A DNA stretch of 64,000 nt from Gorsachius magnificus. Taxonomy: Eukaryota > Chordata > Aves > Pelecaniformes > Ardeidae. The notes below the pieces were generated by a model. It ran no database searches. It was not told the origin of the DNA and saw only the letters and a list, made by a program, of their open reading frames with translations. Location of the stretch: assembly GCA_034008185.1 (NCBI GenBank), contig CM067081.1, positions 154,162,258 to 154,226,257 on the forward strand, given 5' to 3'. Shown here in pieces: positions 1 to 15,067 of this stretch. Position 1 is the first letter of the stretch, and each line of letters opens with the position of its first letter. Made by a program: the position numbers and the translations under genes.

Positions 1-499
1 CAAGTAGGAGGATGTCCTGGTTGTACATGAGGATCAGGTTTATTCTGTAATTCAATGTACAAAGAGCATCACTGCAAAACAGTAATTAAAATGGCAACCA
101 CTGCCTAGTAGCTATCAACATATAAATATCACCTACATGTTTCAGCCTGAAGCTTCTGTCAGGGTCAAAGCCAAGTTGTTTCATTCAAAGTTTGTTGGCA
201 TCTATCTCATGCCAGCTGCTATGATGTTCCCTTGTGGACAGTGCACAGCTTTGTGAAAAAATCACAATAATCTCATTTCCAAAATGTTCCACTTAAGCCT
301 TTCTTCTTGCACTGAAGCAAGGAAGCACTTACTTCTCATTACTAACCCTGTGTGTGGCATGTGGCATGTAATCACCTTGAAATGTTTAACTGGCTGGCTT
401 TCATCTCACTAACAGTGTGGGGTGGGGCATCAGACTGGGGTATAAATAAACTGGGATATAAATCATCATAAACCAGGCATTAAGTTGGTATATAAATCA

Positions 500-565
500 A
501 AAATTATAGAAGTCAGATGGAAGAGACCCATTAGATCATCCTGTTTGTTCTTTCCTGTGTTCTCA
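500..565 (-). repeat. Possible 3' end scrap of an old CR1 LINE (antisense)
   Basis: The plus strand reads like a decayed antisense CR1 3' end: a tag resembling 'atagaa', then 'gatggaagagacccattagatcatc', which parallels the usual 'ggttggaagggacc...agatcatc' block. Only about 60 bp can be aligned by eye, so this is tentative. Confidence 0.33.
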
Positions 566-1324
566 CCCTAAGAATGCACAAGGCATCATTCTTGATTAGC
601 CAAGAGATGTAGAAAAACGCCCATCTCTCCCCCTCTGTGTCTCTCAAGAGGGAGAGAGGGGAAACAGAGAGCTCTGCATGCATATTAATAAAGCTATATT
701 TTGACTGGCTGAATGACTGGAAATGATTAGTGATGGTATGTTTTACCTGTCAACATCTCCACACTGCAACAGGCAAAATGTCTCTAATACTCCTTTGCAA
801 AAATATCACCAGTAAGGCTGGAGGGGGTTTGCTCTCAATTTTCCTGCACTCAGAACAGCTCTGTAAATACCCTAAGACTCTTTTCAATGATGAAGACAAA
901 AACACATCTTCTTTTTTTCAGTATAACAGTGGGAGACAACATAAAACATCACCTAAGCCAAGGTGAATCCAAGTGCCTGCACTTACAAATATAACAAAAA
1001 ACAAAAGCAAACAAAAAATATCAAAACATTTTGAAGGCTGTCGATTCAAGCATGACAAAGTTAGGAAATACAGGAATGTGACCCTTTGAAAGGGTCAGTG
1101 TGAAAGGTGAGAATACATGCAACCCTCTAGCTAAGAGCAGTAGGAGCTGAGGTCAGCTGACATACAGCTCCTCCTCCCTCTCACTCACTTTCTTCTATGC
1201 TTACCCCAAAAGTCCTTGGTGATGATAAGTCAATTAGTCTATGAAATCTCTTTAGAGGTGGTCCCTAGCCATGTTTTCCTCATTTACTCTGACTTAGTGT
1301 GAGTTGGGTGACCATCTGAACTCT

Positions 1325-1430
1325 GATTTACAGGGTTAGGAGCACTTAAGAGTTGCTCTTGAAGTCAACGGGAGCTGTGCTCTGAACGTACAAAAGGCTA
1401 CTTAATGCTAAGTACTGTAAAGCCCAAGTC
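1325..1430. repeat. Possible ancient amniote interspersed repeat fragment
   Basis: The segment contains 'gttaggagcacttaagagttg' followed by 'ttgaagtcaacgggagctg'. This combination recalls a widespread old amniote repeat in which a 'gaagtcaatgggag' core follows a 'ttaggagcctaa' block. The match is from memory and short. I cannot name the family. Confidence 0.33.
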
Positions 1431-4400
1431 TTCATCACCTCCAACCAGACACCCCAAAATACCCAAAACAGTTAACTGATTGCCAGGCCTAAAATGGAAA
1501 TTATAGCCTGCCTTAAAAGGTTATTAGATACTAATATATTTATCTTTACATGCCATGCTTCAGTACAATAATTAGAAATATGACAAAGCTCATGAGGTGG
1601 TTAACTCTGTCTTTGGATCAGGAGTTGTGTATTCTGCAATAAAAAGGCCAGCAACCATACATTAAGCAATGAAAAAGAAACCAAACACTGAAGGCATCAT
1701 TGAATGAAAACAGAACATCCCAAATGTATGGAACAAGGCAGGGGTCCTGTGGAAAACACAGTATGTGATTACAGTAATTAAAGACTTGATAATGAGTGTG
1801 CTCAGAGGAGATAAATTAAGGCCAAGTATGCAGCCTGAACTGTGTCATCTCCTAACTTTACATGCTGGTATTTTCAACCTTAAAAATGCTCATCTGATTT
1901 TAAGTTCTTTAAACCAAACAACAAAGTGCAAAAGCAGGAATTCTAGTGTGGGGTTTCCTACTGATTTAGAAGAGTGGCAAATGGTTCATCAGCAGAATAA
2001 GACTCTTCTGATTCACCTTTGAGTCCCCCATTATGTGAGCTGATGGAAGAACCTGCTGGCTGAGAGAGCAGGATGGTATCTCCCCTCTGCCAGCGTTTCA
2101 CTGATACATTCGCAGTAGATGTACAGCACAAATCCTGACTTGTGCACTTTGAACAGGGCTGTGGAGGGGTTCCTTCCCTGTTCATTTCCCGCCCTCCTCC
2201 AACATACACAAACAACAGAGAGCTTGGCCATTTTTTCACCTTCCCTTCCAAATTGTTCCAGTCCACCACTCCAGCCCTTATCCCAGTTCAGTAATCCATT
2301 GTCTCACCTCTCCCAACTTGCCAGCACAAAGTTGCACTCTTCTCCCTCTCCTCATGTCCTCCGTTCCCAAATCTTGGCTACATTTCCTACTCAGATATCC
2401 CTGTCATCTCAGGACCGGGAGGTCTACTGACCTCCTCCATTATTCCTGCCCTGCTCTTCTGTCTCTACGAAGCAAAGGTAGTATGGGAAATAAAAAGTAG
2501 TATGCAGTTGGGAAAGCTATTCACTAGCGTAGGTATGGCCACAGCCATATTAGCGGATCCTAAGATGAAACCTAGCAGAAGGCAATAAAATCCCTTACAG
2601 ATTTCAAAATAGGTCTTAGATTTTTATGGCAAAAAAACATTTTTCTATCTTAGCTTGAAATAGCAGGATAGGAAGAAAACCCTACAGCAGAGAGAGAGCA
2701 GGAAATGAGAAGATCTGTCACTACCACCTGGTCATTAGCGATGGGAATGATGAATATGATGGAGATCCAACAACACTAGACCTCCAGGCATGTGAGCACC
2801 TGCTGCCTGACTAACCTCCAGGATGGCTGCCCTGTCTGCTTTAATAACCAGTGCATTAAGGAATTACATCATATTGTCAGCCAAATGGCACTGACCAGCA
2901 GGATGGTGTCATACTTCAGGGTGTACCTCCATCTGGGGGTCAAGGTAGCTAATTAAAAATGAAAAAGCATTTCCTTGTAGAGGAAGATAGGAATGGAAGG
3001 AGACCCAAGGGAGTATGGGCAAGAGAGTGGAAGAAAGGAGCAAGAAAAGTGGGATGCTGCCTATTTATTTCAAACACTGCTTTCAGTTGTACCCAGGAAA
3101 AAAAAGAAAGCAAAAATTCTCTCGGGTCAGCACTTAATACAGATACAACAATGAAATATTTATTGTTGCTTATAAAAGCAGACAGGGTCAAGCCCATGAG
3201 CCTACTGGTGTTACTAATGCATTGTCAAGCTATCAACTGAGCTTCTCTGCAAACCTCAACATCTTGTTCCATGGAGTGAAAAGGCTTGGGAAGCCTATAG
3301 AAATTGGAAGTATAGACACTACAGTCTTTTTCACAGTGCTAATTGTTGCCACTGCCATCAGTACCATAACAGACCTCTACAGAAGGAGATGGTTTTTTTC
3401 CCAGCCCTCCTTTCCCCCCTCTGCCCCCCCAGTAGTTTTACTGGTTATAAGGAGGTATTTGAGTGCTTTGTAGGCCTAAATGAGGAAGCCTTAATCTCCT
3501 GCAAAGTTTGTACCATTAAGGCTGATAAAATCCATTCAGCTTTCAGCATAGATGCTGTATGAATTAAAATATTACCACTCTCTACATCCTGTAGAAATCT
3601 TTCATTTCCTCCAATACTTGTTCCTCTCAGAATGTGCCAGGCTATTACTTTTGACTTTACAATTCATTTTTTATGCAAATGGCTTTCAGACTACCACAAA
3701 CACAGGATTATTGCCGATTTCAACAGCGCAGACAAACTTTATCATTCCAATTAACACAAGGCATTATGGTTCCTCTTCTCCTGACAATGCAACTCCCCAT
3801 GCCAATGTGCTAAATTCAGAGCCTATATCCTGTGGGCCTGCAGTAGAAGTAGGGGGGTAGGAGACAGGCAAAGGAGATCACACAGTGCCAGACAAGAAAC
3901 ATTTCCAAAAAACCCAGGAAATTCCAAACATTTCTCAGGAAGCACCAGCTACCTGTGTGTGAACTGGTTCTCTCTAAAGCAGTCTGGTGACACAATTTCT
4001 AAGCTGTTTGGGAAGAGATCAGTTTCCATAGCAATTCCAGCCACTTTCTGCCCAGATGCAGCACTCTCCGTGTTCCTGAACACAAAACACGGCTGCTGTG
4101 GAAGACAGGCCTAGGCGGCAATGGCAAGCTGGAGAAGAGGAGGCAAACAGAAATTCCCCCTTTTGTGGCCATGTTTAATCCAAAGTACAAATTCAGGTTT
4201 GTGATATATAGGGAGGAAGGAAAAATAACAGATGTAAAGACCCAGCTATCTCACATGATAGGCTCTGTGAGTCAGCAAAATAAAAGCTTTTGGAGAGAAG
4301 GAAGAATTTTTCATCTTTCTCCTGATGTGGAGACTTTCAAGTGATATAGCACAAGACACTGGGAGCTCTGCCATACAAAGGCTCTGAGCACCATGCAGCA

Positions 4401-5348
4401 TTTGTCCCGTTTCAGCTACCAAGGGAGGAGAAAGGGAAGAGGCAGTGGTTCAACCTGTTTTCTGAGAGAAAAAAAAAATCTCACTCTTCAAGAACACACA
4501 TCAGCAACTTGCTCATTCACAGCACTTTAAACCCACAATACTTTCTTCACCTGCCTTGGAGAGAAGGTGGCCCCGGAAAAGCCTCCTTTTACCCTTCCCT
4601 TGCCAAGACCACAGTGAGAAAGACTGCAGAGTGACCCACAAGCATCAGCCCTGTGAGGCTCCAGGCAGGTCTGAGCCACATCGGGCTAACCCACAATCCT
4701 GTAGCACCTACATAGTTGTTCTTGTTGAAATCATTCAAGGAATGGATGCACAAAGAAGTCCCACGGCAAATACAAGTATGTTCAAAGGTAAAAATGAGCG
4801 AGGAAGCATAAGGTCTAAACAAAAGAAGCTAGAGGCAAAAATAAAACATCATCATGCTAGACTGGCTCTAAGGAAGTATGAAGACATTCTCTCTCTTCTT
4901 ATCTGTATCTTCCTCCATTTTCTGCACTATTTGGCTTCCTCAAAATAAGTTTCTAATCCTAACTCTCCTAGCAGGCAATGAAATGTAGATAGCTGGCTTA
5001 AGCATACTTAGAAATTCCTCTCTGCATATCTTCTATGCTGTGGTTACCCCTTTTCACACAACAGTTGTTTCTTAAAGACTGCAGCAGAAGATCAATTTAG
5101 AGCCTGGGTTGTCTATAGCCTATTTACAAAAAAAAAAATAAAATTGAATGACCTTCCTACAGTCCTTCCGATGGTATAAACCACTACCAACCCAGCAGTT
5201 TCTGTTTTGCTCCAAGGACTAAGCCAGTATACTAAATACTCCCTGAGCTGTGAGTGCCTTACCCCTCACAGTGGCTTTACAGAACAGCACTGTTGGTCCC
5301 TGGAAGATGTCAAACTGAATATAGCACATCCCCTCATTGCCTTGGTGG

Positions 5349-5625
5349 TACTACCACAGAATCATAGCATCATTTGGTTGGCAAAGACCCTTAAGATCAT
5401 CGAGTCCAACTATACCTGTCCACTACTAAACCATGTCCCTAAGCACCTCAGTCTACCTGTCTTCTAAATACCTCCAGAGATGGTGACTTGACCACTCCCC
5501 TGGGTAGCCCAGTCCAGTGCCTGATAACCCTTTCAGTGAAGAAATTTTTCCTAATATCTAATCTAAACCTCCCCTGGCGCAACTTGAGACCATTTCCTCT
5601 CGTCCTATCACTACCATTTTCAAAG
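5349..5625 (-). mobile_element. CR1 LINE, 3' end fragment
   Basis: The plus strand begins with a decayed octamer tail (cagaatcatagcatcat), then the antisense CR1 3' UTR and the end of ORF2. On the minus strand the ORF2 C-terminus is readable: [20 protein letters not shown], then KNFFTERV and a final [10 protein letters not shown]. The copy is 5'-truncated at about 5623, which is normal for target-primed reverse transcription. It diverges noticeably from the young copies at 15068 and 63336, so it is older. It is non-functional. Confidence 0.88.
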
Positions 5626-6207
5626 CAAATACAGCCTTTCACCTTCTTTACCATAATATACCAGACAATGGTTTCCTGAAGTTTTTGGGACAAGAGAAAA
5701 AAAATTAGCATCAACATAGCCTCCTTTTTATGGTCAACTTTCTCAAAGTACAAGCATCCAGCTGAAGTGCTTATTCCATCACCTGAAAATGCCTCTCACC
5801 CCTCCCAATGCCTGTACCATATTTCACAGCTCAAACCCCTGCCATGATCACTTTCCCCACGTTTTGTGAACACAAATCTGTAGCACACAGAAAGTGAACC
5901 TACAAGAACAGCATAAAACACATGGAACTGAATATGTGAATATAGAACTGTTCAGGTTTTGTTTAATTTTTGTTCTAATAATATATACCTCCATTTCTAA
6001 AAGCATCAGTGATGCTGCTGGAGTTTTTCAGAAGCCAGAACTATGGACTAAATTTCTGTATGCAAGACTGGGGCCAAAATGCAACAGGGTAACTGCTTAA
6101 TAGTGACTCAATCATATAATTACATTGGCATCTTCCATAAAGAGACAGTTACTCATGCTCAAAGTTGTTGGACACATCTTTCCTTCCCTTCTCCCTTTCT
6201 CCCCCAG
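5626..6207. other. Unrecognised spacer between CR1 and LTR
   Basis: About 580 bp of AT-rich sequence. I see no exon, repeat family or RNA gene in it. Confidence 0.4.
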
Positions 6208-6503
6208 CTCATTGTATTTGGTTTGCGTGGCAAGGTTTTGATAGTGGGGGCAGGGGGCTACAGGGGTGGCTTCCATGAGAAGCTGCCAGAAGCTTTCCCT
6301 GTGTCCAATAAAGCCAATGCCAGTTGGCTCCAAGGCAGACCCGCTGCTGGCCGAGGCTGAGCCCATCAGCAATGATGGTAGCACCTCTGGGATAACATAT
6401 TTAAGAAGGAAAAAAAAAAAAACTGCTGTAGAACAGTAGCCAGAGAGAGAGAAGTGCAGACATCAAGGTCAGTGAAGAAGGAGGGGGAGGAGGTGCTCCC
6501 GGT

Positions 6504-6826
6504 GCTGGAGCAGAGTTTCCCCTGCAGCCCGTGGTGAAGCCCACGGTGAGGCAGGCTGTGCCCCTGCGGCCCATGGAGGTCCACAGTAGAGCAAATATCC
6601 ACCTACAGCCCAGGGAGGAATCCATGCAGGTGGATGCCTGAAGGAGGTTGTGACCCCATAGGAAGCCTGTGCTGGAGCAGGCTCCTGGCAGGACCGATGG
6701 ACCCATGCAGAGAGGAACCCACACTGGAGCAGGTTTTCTGGCAGGACTTGTGACCCTGGGGGGGACGCACGCTGGAGCAGTTCATGGAGGACTGTCTCCT
6801 GTGGGAGGGACGCCATGCTGGAGCAG
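6504..6826 (+). repeat. Internal degenerate tandem array inside the solo LTR
   Basis: The core (G/A)CTGGAGCAG recurs at 6504, 6671, 6723, 6771 and 6817. The last four are spaced 46-52 bp apart, with related flanks (cccacactgg, cgcacgctgg, cgccatgctgg). The LTR therefore contains an imperfect repeat array of about 50-bp units downstream of its TATA-like box. Copy number in such arrays usually differs between family members. Confidence 0.75.
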
Positions 6827-7047
6827 GAGCAGAGTATGAGGAGTCCTCCCTCTGAGGAGGAAGGAGCGGCAGAGACAACATGTGATGAACTGACCACAGC
6901 CCCCATTCCCTGTCCCCCTGAGCTGCTCAGGGTGAGGAGGTAGAGAAAATCAGGAGTCAAGTTGAGCCTGGGAAGAAAGGAAGGGTGGTGGGAAGGTGTT
7001 TTAAGATTCAGGGGTTTTTTATCCTCTCCTACTCTGATTTGATTGGC

Positions 7048-7053
7048 AATAAA
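7048..7053 (+). promoter_or_regulatory. LTR polyadenylation signal AATAAA
   Basis: Perfect AATAAA about 180 bp before the LTR 3' end, in plus orientation. It is antisense to TMEM178B, so it should not terminate that transcript. Confidence 0.6.
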
Positions 7054-7241
7054 TTAAACTAATTTCACCAAGCTGAGTCTGTTTTGCCCATGACAGTAAC
7101 TAGTGAATGATCTCTCCCTGTCCTTATCTCAACCCACAAGCTTTTCAATATATTTTTCTCACCCCTGTCCTGTTGAAGAGGGGAATGATACAGCTTTGGT
7201 GGGTACCTGGCATCCAGCCAGGGTCAACCCATCACACTCAT

Positions 7242-10660
<3,419 letters not shown>

Positions 10661-13600
10661 TGAATGCAACATGTCCTCCCAGCCATAGACCAGATGGGCT
10701 TGACAACCAAAAGCAATGGCCAGCAAAAAAGCAAACCCTGCCATCAGTCCACTGTGACAACCAATGCTATCTTTGGCCCATGACAGGCACAAGCAACCTG
10801 TAGGGTAAGCTCGCATCTGAACTTATGATACAGCAAAGGCCCTGCTGTAGTTGCCAGAGTGTCTGCTTTCACCATCAGATATATATGTGGTAAATCATCC
10901 CTTCTTTCATTTCTTCTCTCTGAACCATGGGCTAGCACCAGGCATACCAGCATTTACTGTGTAGAAGCTGTAAATTCACATCTTAGCTTATCATGCAGTA
11001 ATGTGTCTCAGTGCCCGTACTCCAGGAGATACACAAAGCAAACATCTTTGATCTTTCCTTCAGTAATAAAAAACATCACAGGAGAAACAATATATATATA
11101 GTGAACAATTTTCCTGACCCCCTCCACCCCACAGCCAAGAAGCAAGACAAGCAGAAGTATACGTGACGGGCTATAGCATGTCTCTTGAAGGTACCCAGAC
11201 ACTTTCACAGCAGGCTCAAAACTAGAATTTATTGGCACACCTGAATAATGAGCCTCAGGTGGCAAATGAATGGCTGAAATGGGCAATTATTTTCCCCTGT
11301 AGTCAGGATTTCATCTATGTTCCATGGAAAAAAGCACCACATGCTGCTTCTGTTTGTCTTCTGCTCTGTTCACAGCCACTTTCCTTCCTCTACAATAACC
11401 ACACCTCCAGGCCCTGATCTCCTGGCATCTCTCTGCGTAGTTAGTGTCCTTAGAGGAATGGGTCTGGTATAGCCTGATGCTTTCCACAAATTATAGCCTA
11501 GCCAAGTTTTATATCTGATCAGAAACCTGTGATATCACAACCATTCCTGCATTGATGAAAACAGTAAGGTTTCCTACATCTATTTTGCGAGCATCCTCAA
11601 CTAACACTGGCTTTGTTAGACCTTCTCACTAAGCAGTCAGGTTCCAAGCTCATAAAAATCATTTTCCCATTAATATTATGGTGTTTTGGATCAGGCCTTT
11701 AATAACTAAATAGGCATCTTTAATGTGGTTGGCCACACTGTTTGCTACTAGCTACCACTGGTCAGAGAAGCAGCTATGCTGGAAATGTTTTTATGTATTA
11801 AAAATACATTAAGACAGGCACTCAATAGAATAAATTAAATGAAGCAATGAATTATATAAATAAGAAAGAGTGCTACACACCAAGAGGCAGGTAGAGAACA
11901 CTTACTGTCAGCCTGAACTGAAAAGGCAGAGCCATTAGCCTTATATCGACAGTTCCAAGGGGTTAAATATGCTTTTATGCCAGTAGAAATACAGATTTTT
12001 ACCTCAGGTTGTAAAATATGATTTGGCATGAATTTAGACCATACATCATGAATTTACAGCATGAGTAAGAAAACCCATGAAACAAAATTATTAGTTACAT
12101 CGCAGTCTACTAGCATCTTCCAAAGTTAGTGCAATACAAACATTTGAGGTCCTCATTGTTTGCTCCTCTTAAGGATTCTTCACATTCTGCCTTTGACAGC
12201 AATTAGATTAGACAAAGCCAAATATTATAGGGGAAAAAGGCAAAATATTTACATATGTATCCGCCTGCCCTGACAGCGTGATGGGCTTCTGTGTGAGTCT
12301 GCACCATCTGGGCACCAAATGTACGCCCAGAATTAAAGTTTCAAACCAAGAACAGTATTTAAAAAAAGACAGCTAGTGTGCAAAGAGCTTTAAAAAAGCC
12401 CCAAATCACAACCTTGTTTTCTGACAGGTTTTCTTATCCCCTTTCGTTCAGCTGCTTTCATGGATCAGAAGCATTGGCAAGAAAATGGAAAAATGCTTAT
12501 TTGTCAGAAAATAATCTTTAAGTTATCAGATACCTGCCCAGAGAAGAGATTTATATAGCATAGCAGACAAGGACACAGAGCCAAGATTCAAAATAAAAGC
12601 GTACAGAAGGAAGGAAGAAAAAAAATCCTGTTCCATTTGCTATAATTTCTTAAAGTAATCAGTAGAAAGCACCTCCTCTTACACTGAAGAGGCTAGTTTC
12701 TAGCAAGGTCCATCAAACTTTTTATTCTTACTGCAAGTACTGTTAGCAGTAATGCAGTGAGCTGTTCACTACCTTGTATCACCAAAGCCTAAAGCAGAAA
12801 GTGAGATTATAGTTTGAATTCAGGTCATCACTTCACCATATATCTAATTTCAGGCTTATGCTTACATGCCCATGGCTCTAAGGAGACTTAAGCACATGTT
12901 TAAAGACTATCTAGAACTAAGAGTATAACTGCAGTGGCAATGGTTTGACAGTAGCTGAAGGACTGGCAGATTTGCATGGTAAATTCCATGATGATCCCCT
13001 TGCCAGCCACAAAACATATTTCAACGCTGTTCCCACCTCTACATAACATGCTATTAGCCATAAACACTATGACTCCAACCAAGAGTTTGTAGGGACCAGA
13101 AGGTAAAGTGCTCTTCAGTGGACATGGTGAGATAAGTTCTCCTTTTTTCCCCTACTTGTCTCAAATTTCGGGCTAGGGCTGAGCAGAGTCAAGAATTCAC
13201 TTGTACCTGGGAATTCCCCTGTCTTACACGGGGAAACAGACCCCCAAGTTGGACAGATAAAGATGCTGCTCCTGGATTGTCACCCTTCTCTGAAGCATTA
13301 AGCATAGGTTCACTGCTAGAATGGGTAAGCCTAATTAATTTTGTTACAGGGCTCAAAATACTTCCATTTAATCCAAGTTACTGGGCTCAATAAAGGGATA
13401 AATGAGTAAAATGTAATGGTCTATGATATACCAGGGGTCAGCCCGCATGAGCTAATGAGCCCTTTTGGCTTTAGGCTGTTAAACTCTCCTGTGAACACTG
13501 AGTTTAATACACTCAGGAGAATGTAGTTCAGAGTGTTTCAGAGCTGTCTTCTACTAGCTTCCAGCACTTCAGTTACTTCAGACTCTAGAACAGCAGCAAC

Positions 13601-15032
13601 CACTGAAGAGAGCATGCAGCCACCTTCATCCACATGGCCACTGCTGACAGGGGAAGCAGGCGGGATCTTACTGGGAAGCTCAAGCTTTTCATGGCCCAAA
13701 CTGACAAGGTTTGTGATTGCTTAGCATTTGAACATGAGCCATTTATCTAAACCTGCTCTCACAGGTGTGTAGAAGAGTGACCCTGCTGAGTTAATGCAAC
13801 TGCATCAGCATATATCTAGCCAGAGGTTGAGAATTAGCTTTCAAAACTTAGAAAAAGGCTTTCATTTGCCTGGACCTGCCAATAAAAATTAGGAAAGGGA
13901 TAAGTCTATAGCAGTGACAATTTCATACTTCAAAATGTTTCCCTACTTGTCCCACACAGAAGAGAACTAGGTTCCAGACCCCCCAAACATCCAGCTCCTG
14001 GAGGTCCCTGGGAGAGCAGAGGCAGTGAATGCAGTAAGGATCAGAACTACTGCTCTCCTGGAAAGCCCTCGCAGAAAACCCTAAGAAATCTTCACCTTGA
14101 GATGAATGAATAGCTATGCTCACTTCAGTCTTTGGGGTGGGAGGGGAAGCAAGAGTAAGAAAAAAGAAACAAAACTTTCCCTTGCATACCCTCAGTAGGG
14201 TAACTGCAATTTATGGAGCATCTCCAGCCTTCAGCACTAACTTAGAAAAACCAAATGCAACTGCAGCTGAGCTCTGCACTTTGCCCAAATAACTGGGAAC
14301 AGTATCTATAGAGCAAACCAGTGAGCAGGTTTTTTCACCTATGCAGCTGCCATAGCAAATGTTACAGCTGGCCACAAGAAACATGAAGCAACCACAGAAC
14401 TGCTCCACTGACAAATGCAGTATATTCTACGTCCCTCTGATCAAAGGGAAATGTATGCTGAAAATCCTAAAGAAAAGCGGCTGACATCTTCAAACAGAGT
14501 GCTAGGAAAGCGATCAGCAGGTAGATGCAACTAGAACCATGCAGAGCAAAACTGCCATACCATCCTCCCATAAGCACAGATGCTCAGAGGGGATTCGGCA
14601 GCTGTAATTCGTGGTTGGCAACCCCCTGTTCCAGCAAAGTTTGGATGCCAAGTAAAATTGAGATAAGGAAATTAGAGATAGCTTCATCCAGAGCAGCTAA
14701 GTATTCATGGCATCAAACATGCCAGCCTTCTTACTGATCCACTTGCTCAGCTCTCCTCCTATATCCATTGAGCATTGCTCCGCACTACCACCTTATTATT
14801 ATATTTCCTCTTCTCTCCATCACAAGAAAAATCTTTAAACTGTGCTATAGCAGGAATAGCACCTGAAAACATTGTGTGACTCTTTTTCTATTCAGTTTTC
14901 AAAACTGTCCCAATACCCTGATGTCAGTTCAGCTGCTAGTGAAATGCGACTCCCACTGCATTACTAGGGCTGTAAATACTACCCCAGCAGAGGCCCCAAA
15001 CTATTTGGTAATGCAGGGGGTGACTGAACCAT
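10661..15032. other. TMEM178B intron 5' of the exon, nothing else recognised
   Basis: AT-rich intronic sequence with no exon-like block that has both splice sites and a familiar peptide. I see no clear repeats. Around 12170-12240 a CTTTGA and TAAT-type motif cluster is weakly suggestive of a conserved element, but nothing stronger. Confidence 0.45.
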
Positions 15033-15046
15033 TCTCCCACTCTAAG
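15033..15046 (+). repeat. Left copy of a 14-bp direct repeat flanking the CR1 insertion
   Basis: TCTCCCACTCTAAG here is repeated perfectly at 16448-16461. Allowing a 2-bp CT indel, the match extends leftward through ATT. The pair brackets the CR1 fragment plus 21 bp on its left and 192 bp on its right. It may be a long target-site duplication or a repair footprint. Confidence 0.7.
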
Positions 15047-15067
15047 CTAAACAGGGTTGAGATCAGG

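Larger units (their letters stand above)
1..5348. other. Intron or downstream sequence, mostly unrecognised
   Basis: AT-rich single-copy-looking DNA with no convincing exon. The longest open frame (4556-4948, plus, 130 codons) is compositionally ordinary and resembles nothing I know. Short runs of C and T occur near 3390-3430. Two faint ancient repeat patches, at about 500-560 and 1325-1430, are listed separately. By position this should be intron following the TMEM178B exon; that is an inference from gene orientation. Confidence 0.5.
6213..7236 (+). mobile_element. Solo LTR of an avian endogenous retrovirus, with 5-bp target duplication
   Basis: The element begins TGTATTTGG and ends CATCACA, so it has TG...CA termini. 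It is flanked by a perfect direct repeat CTCAT at 6208-6212 and 7237-7241. The 1,024-bp interior has a TATA-like ATATTTAA at 6397-6404 and an AATAAA signal at 7048-7053, followed by a T-rich stretch, which gives plus orientation. The 3' end (CATCCAGCCAGGGTCAACCC) is one I recognise from LTRs common in neoavian birds; I would place it near the zebra-finch TguLTR5-type families but cannot confirm the name. A 5-bp duplication fits an ERVL-like element. No gag, pol or env lies beside it, so it is a solo LTR left by LTR-LTR recombination. The minus-strand open frames crossing it are by-products of its GC-rich repeats. Confidence 0.9.

Noticed and set aside
6401..6960. Minus-strand frames of 107-163 codons that look repetitive
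   Set aside because: They are antisense to the solo LTR and arise from its GC-rich internal repeats, not from a gene.
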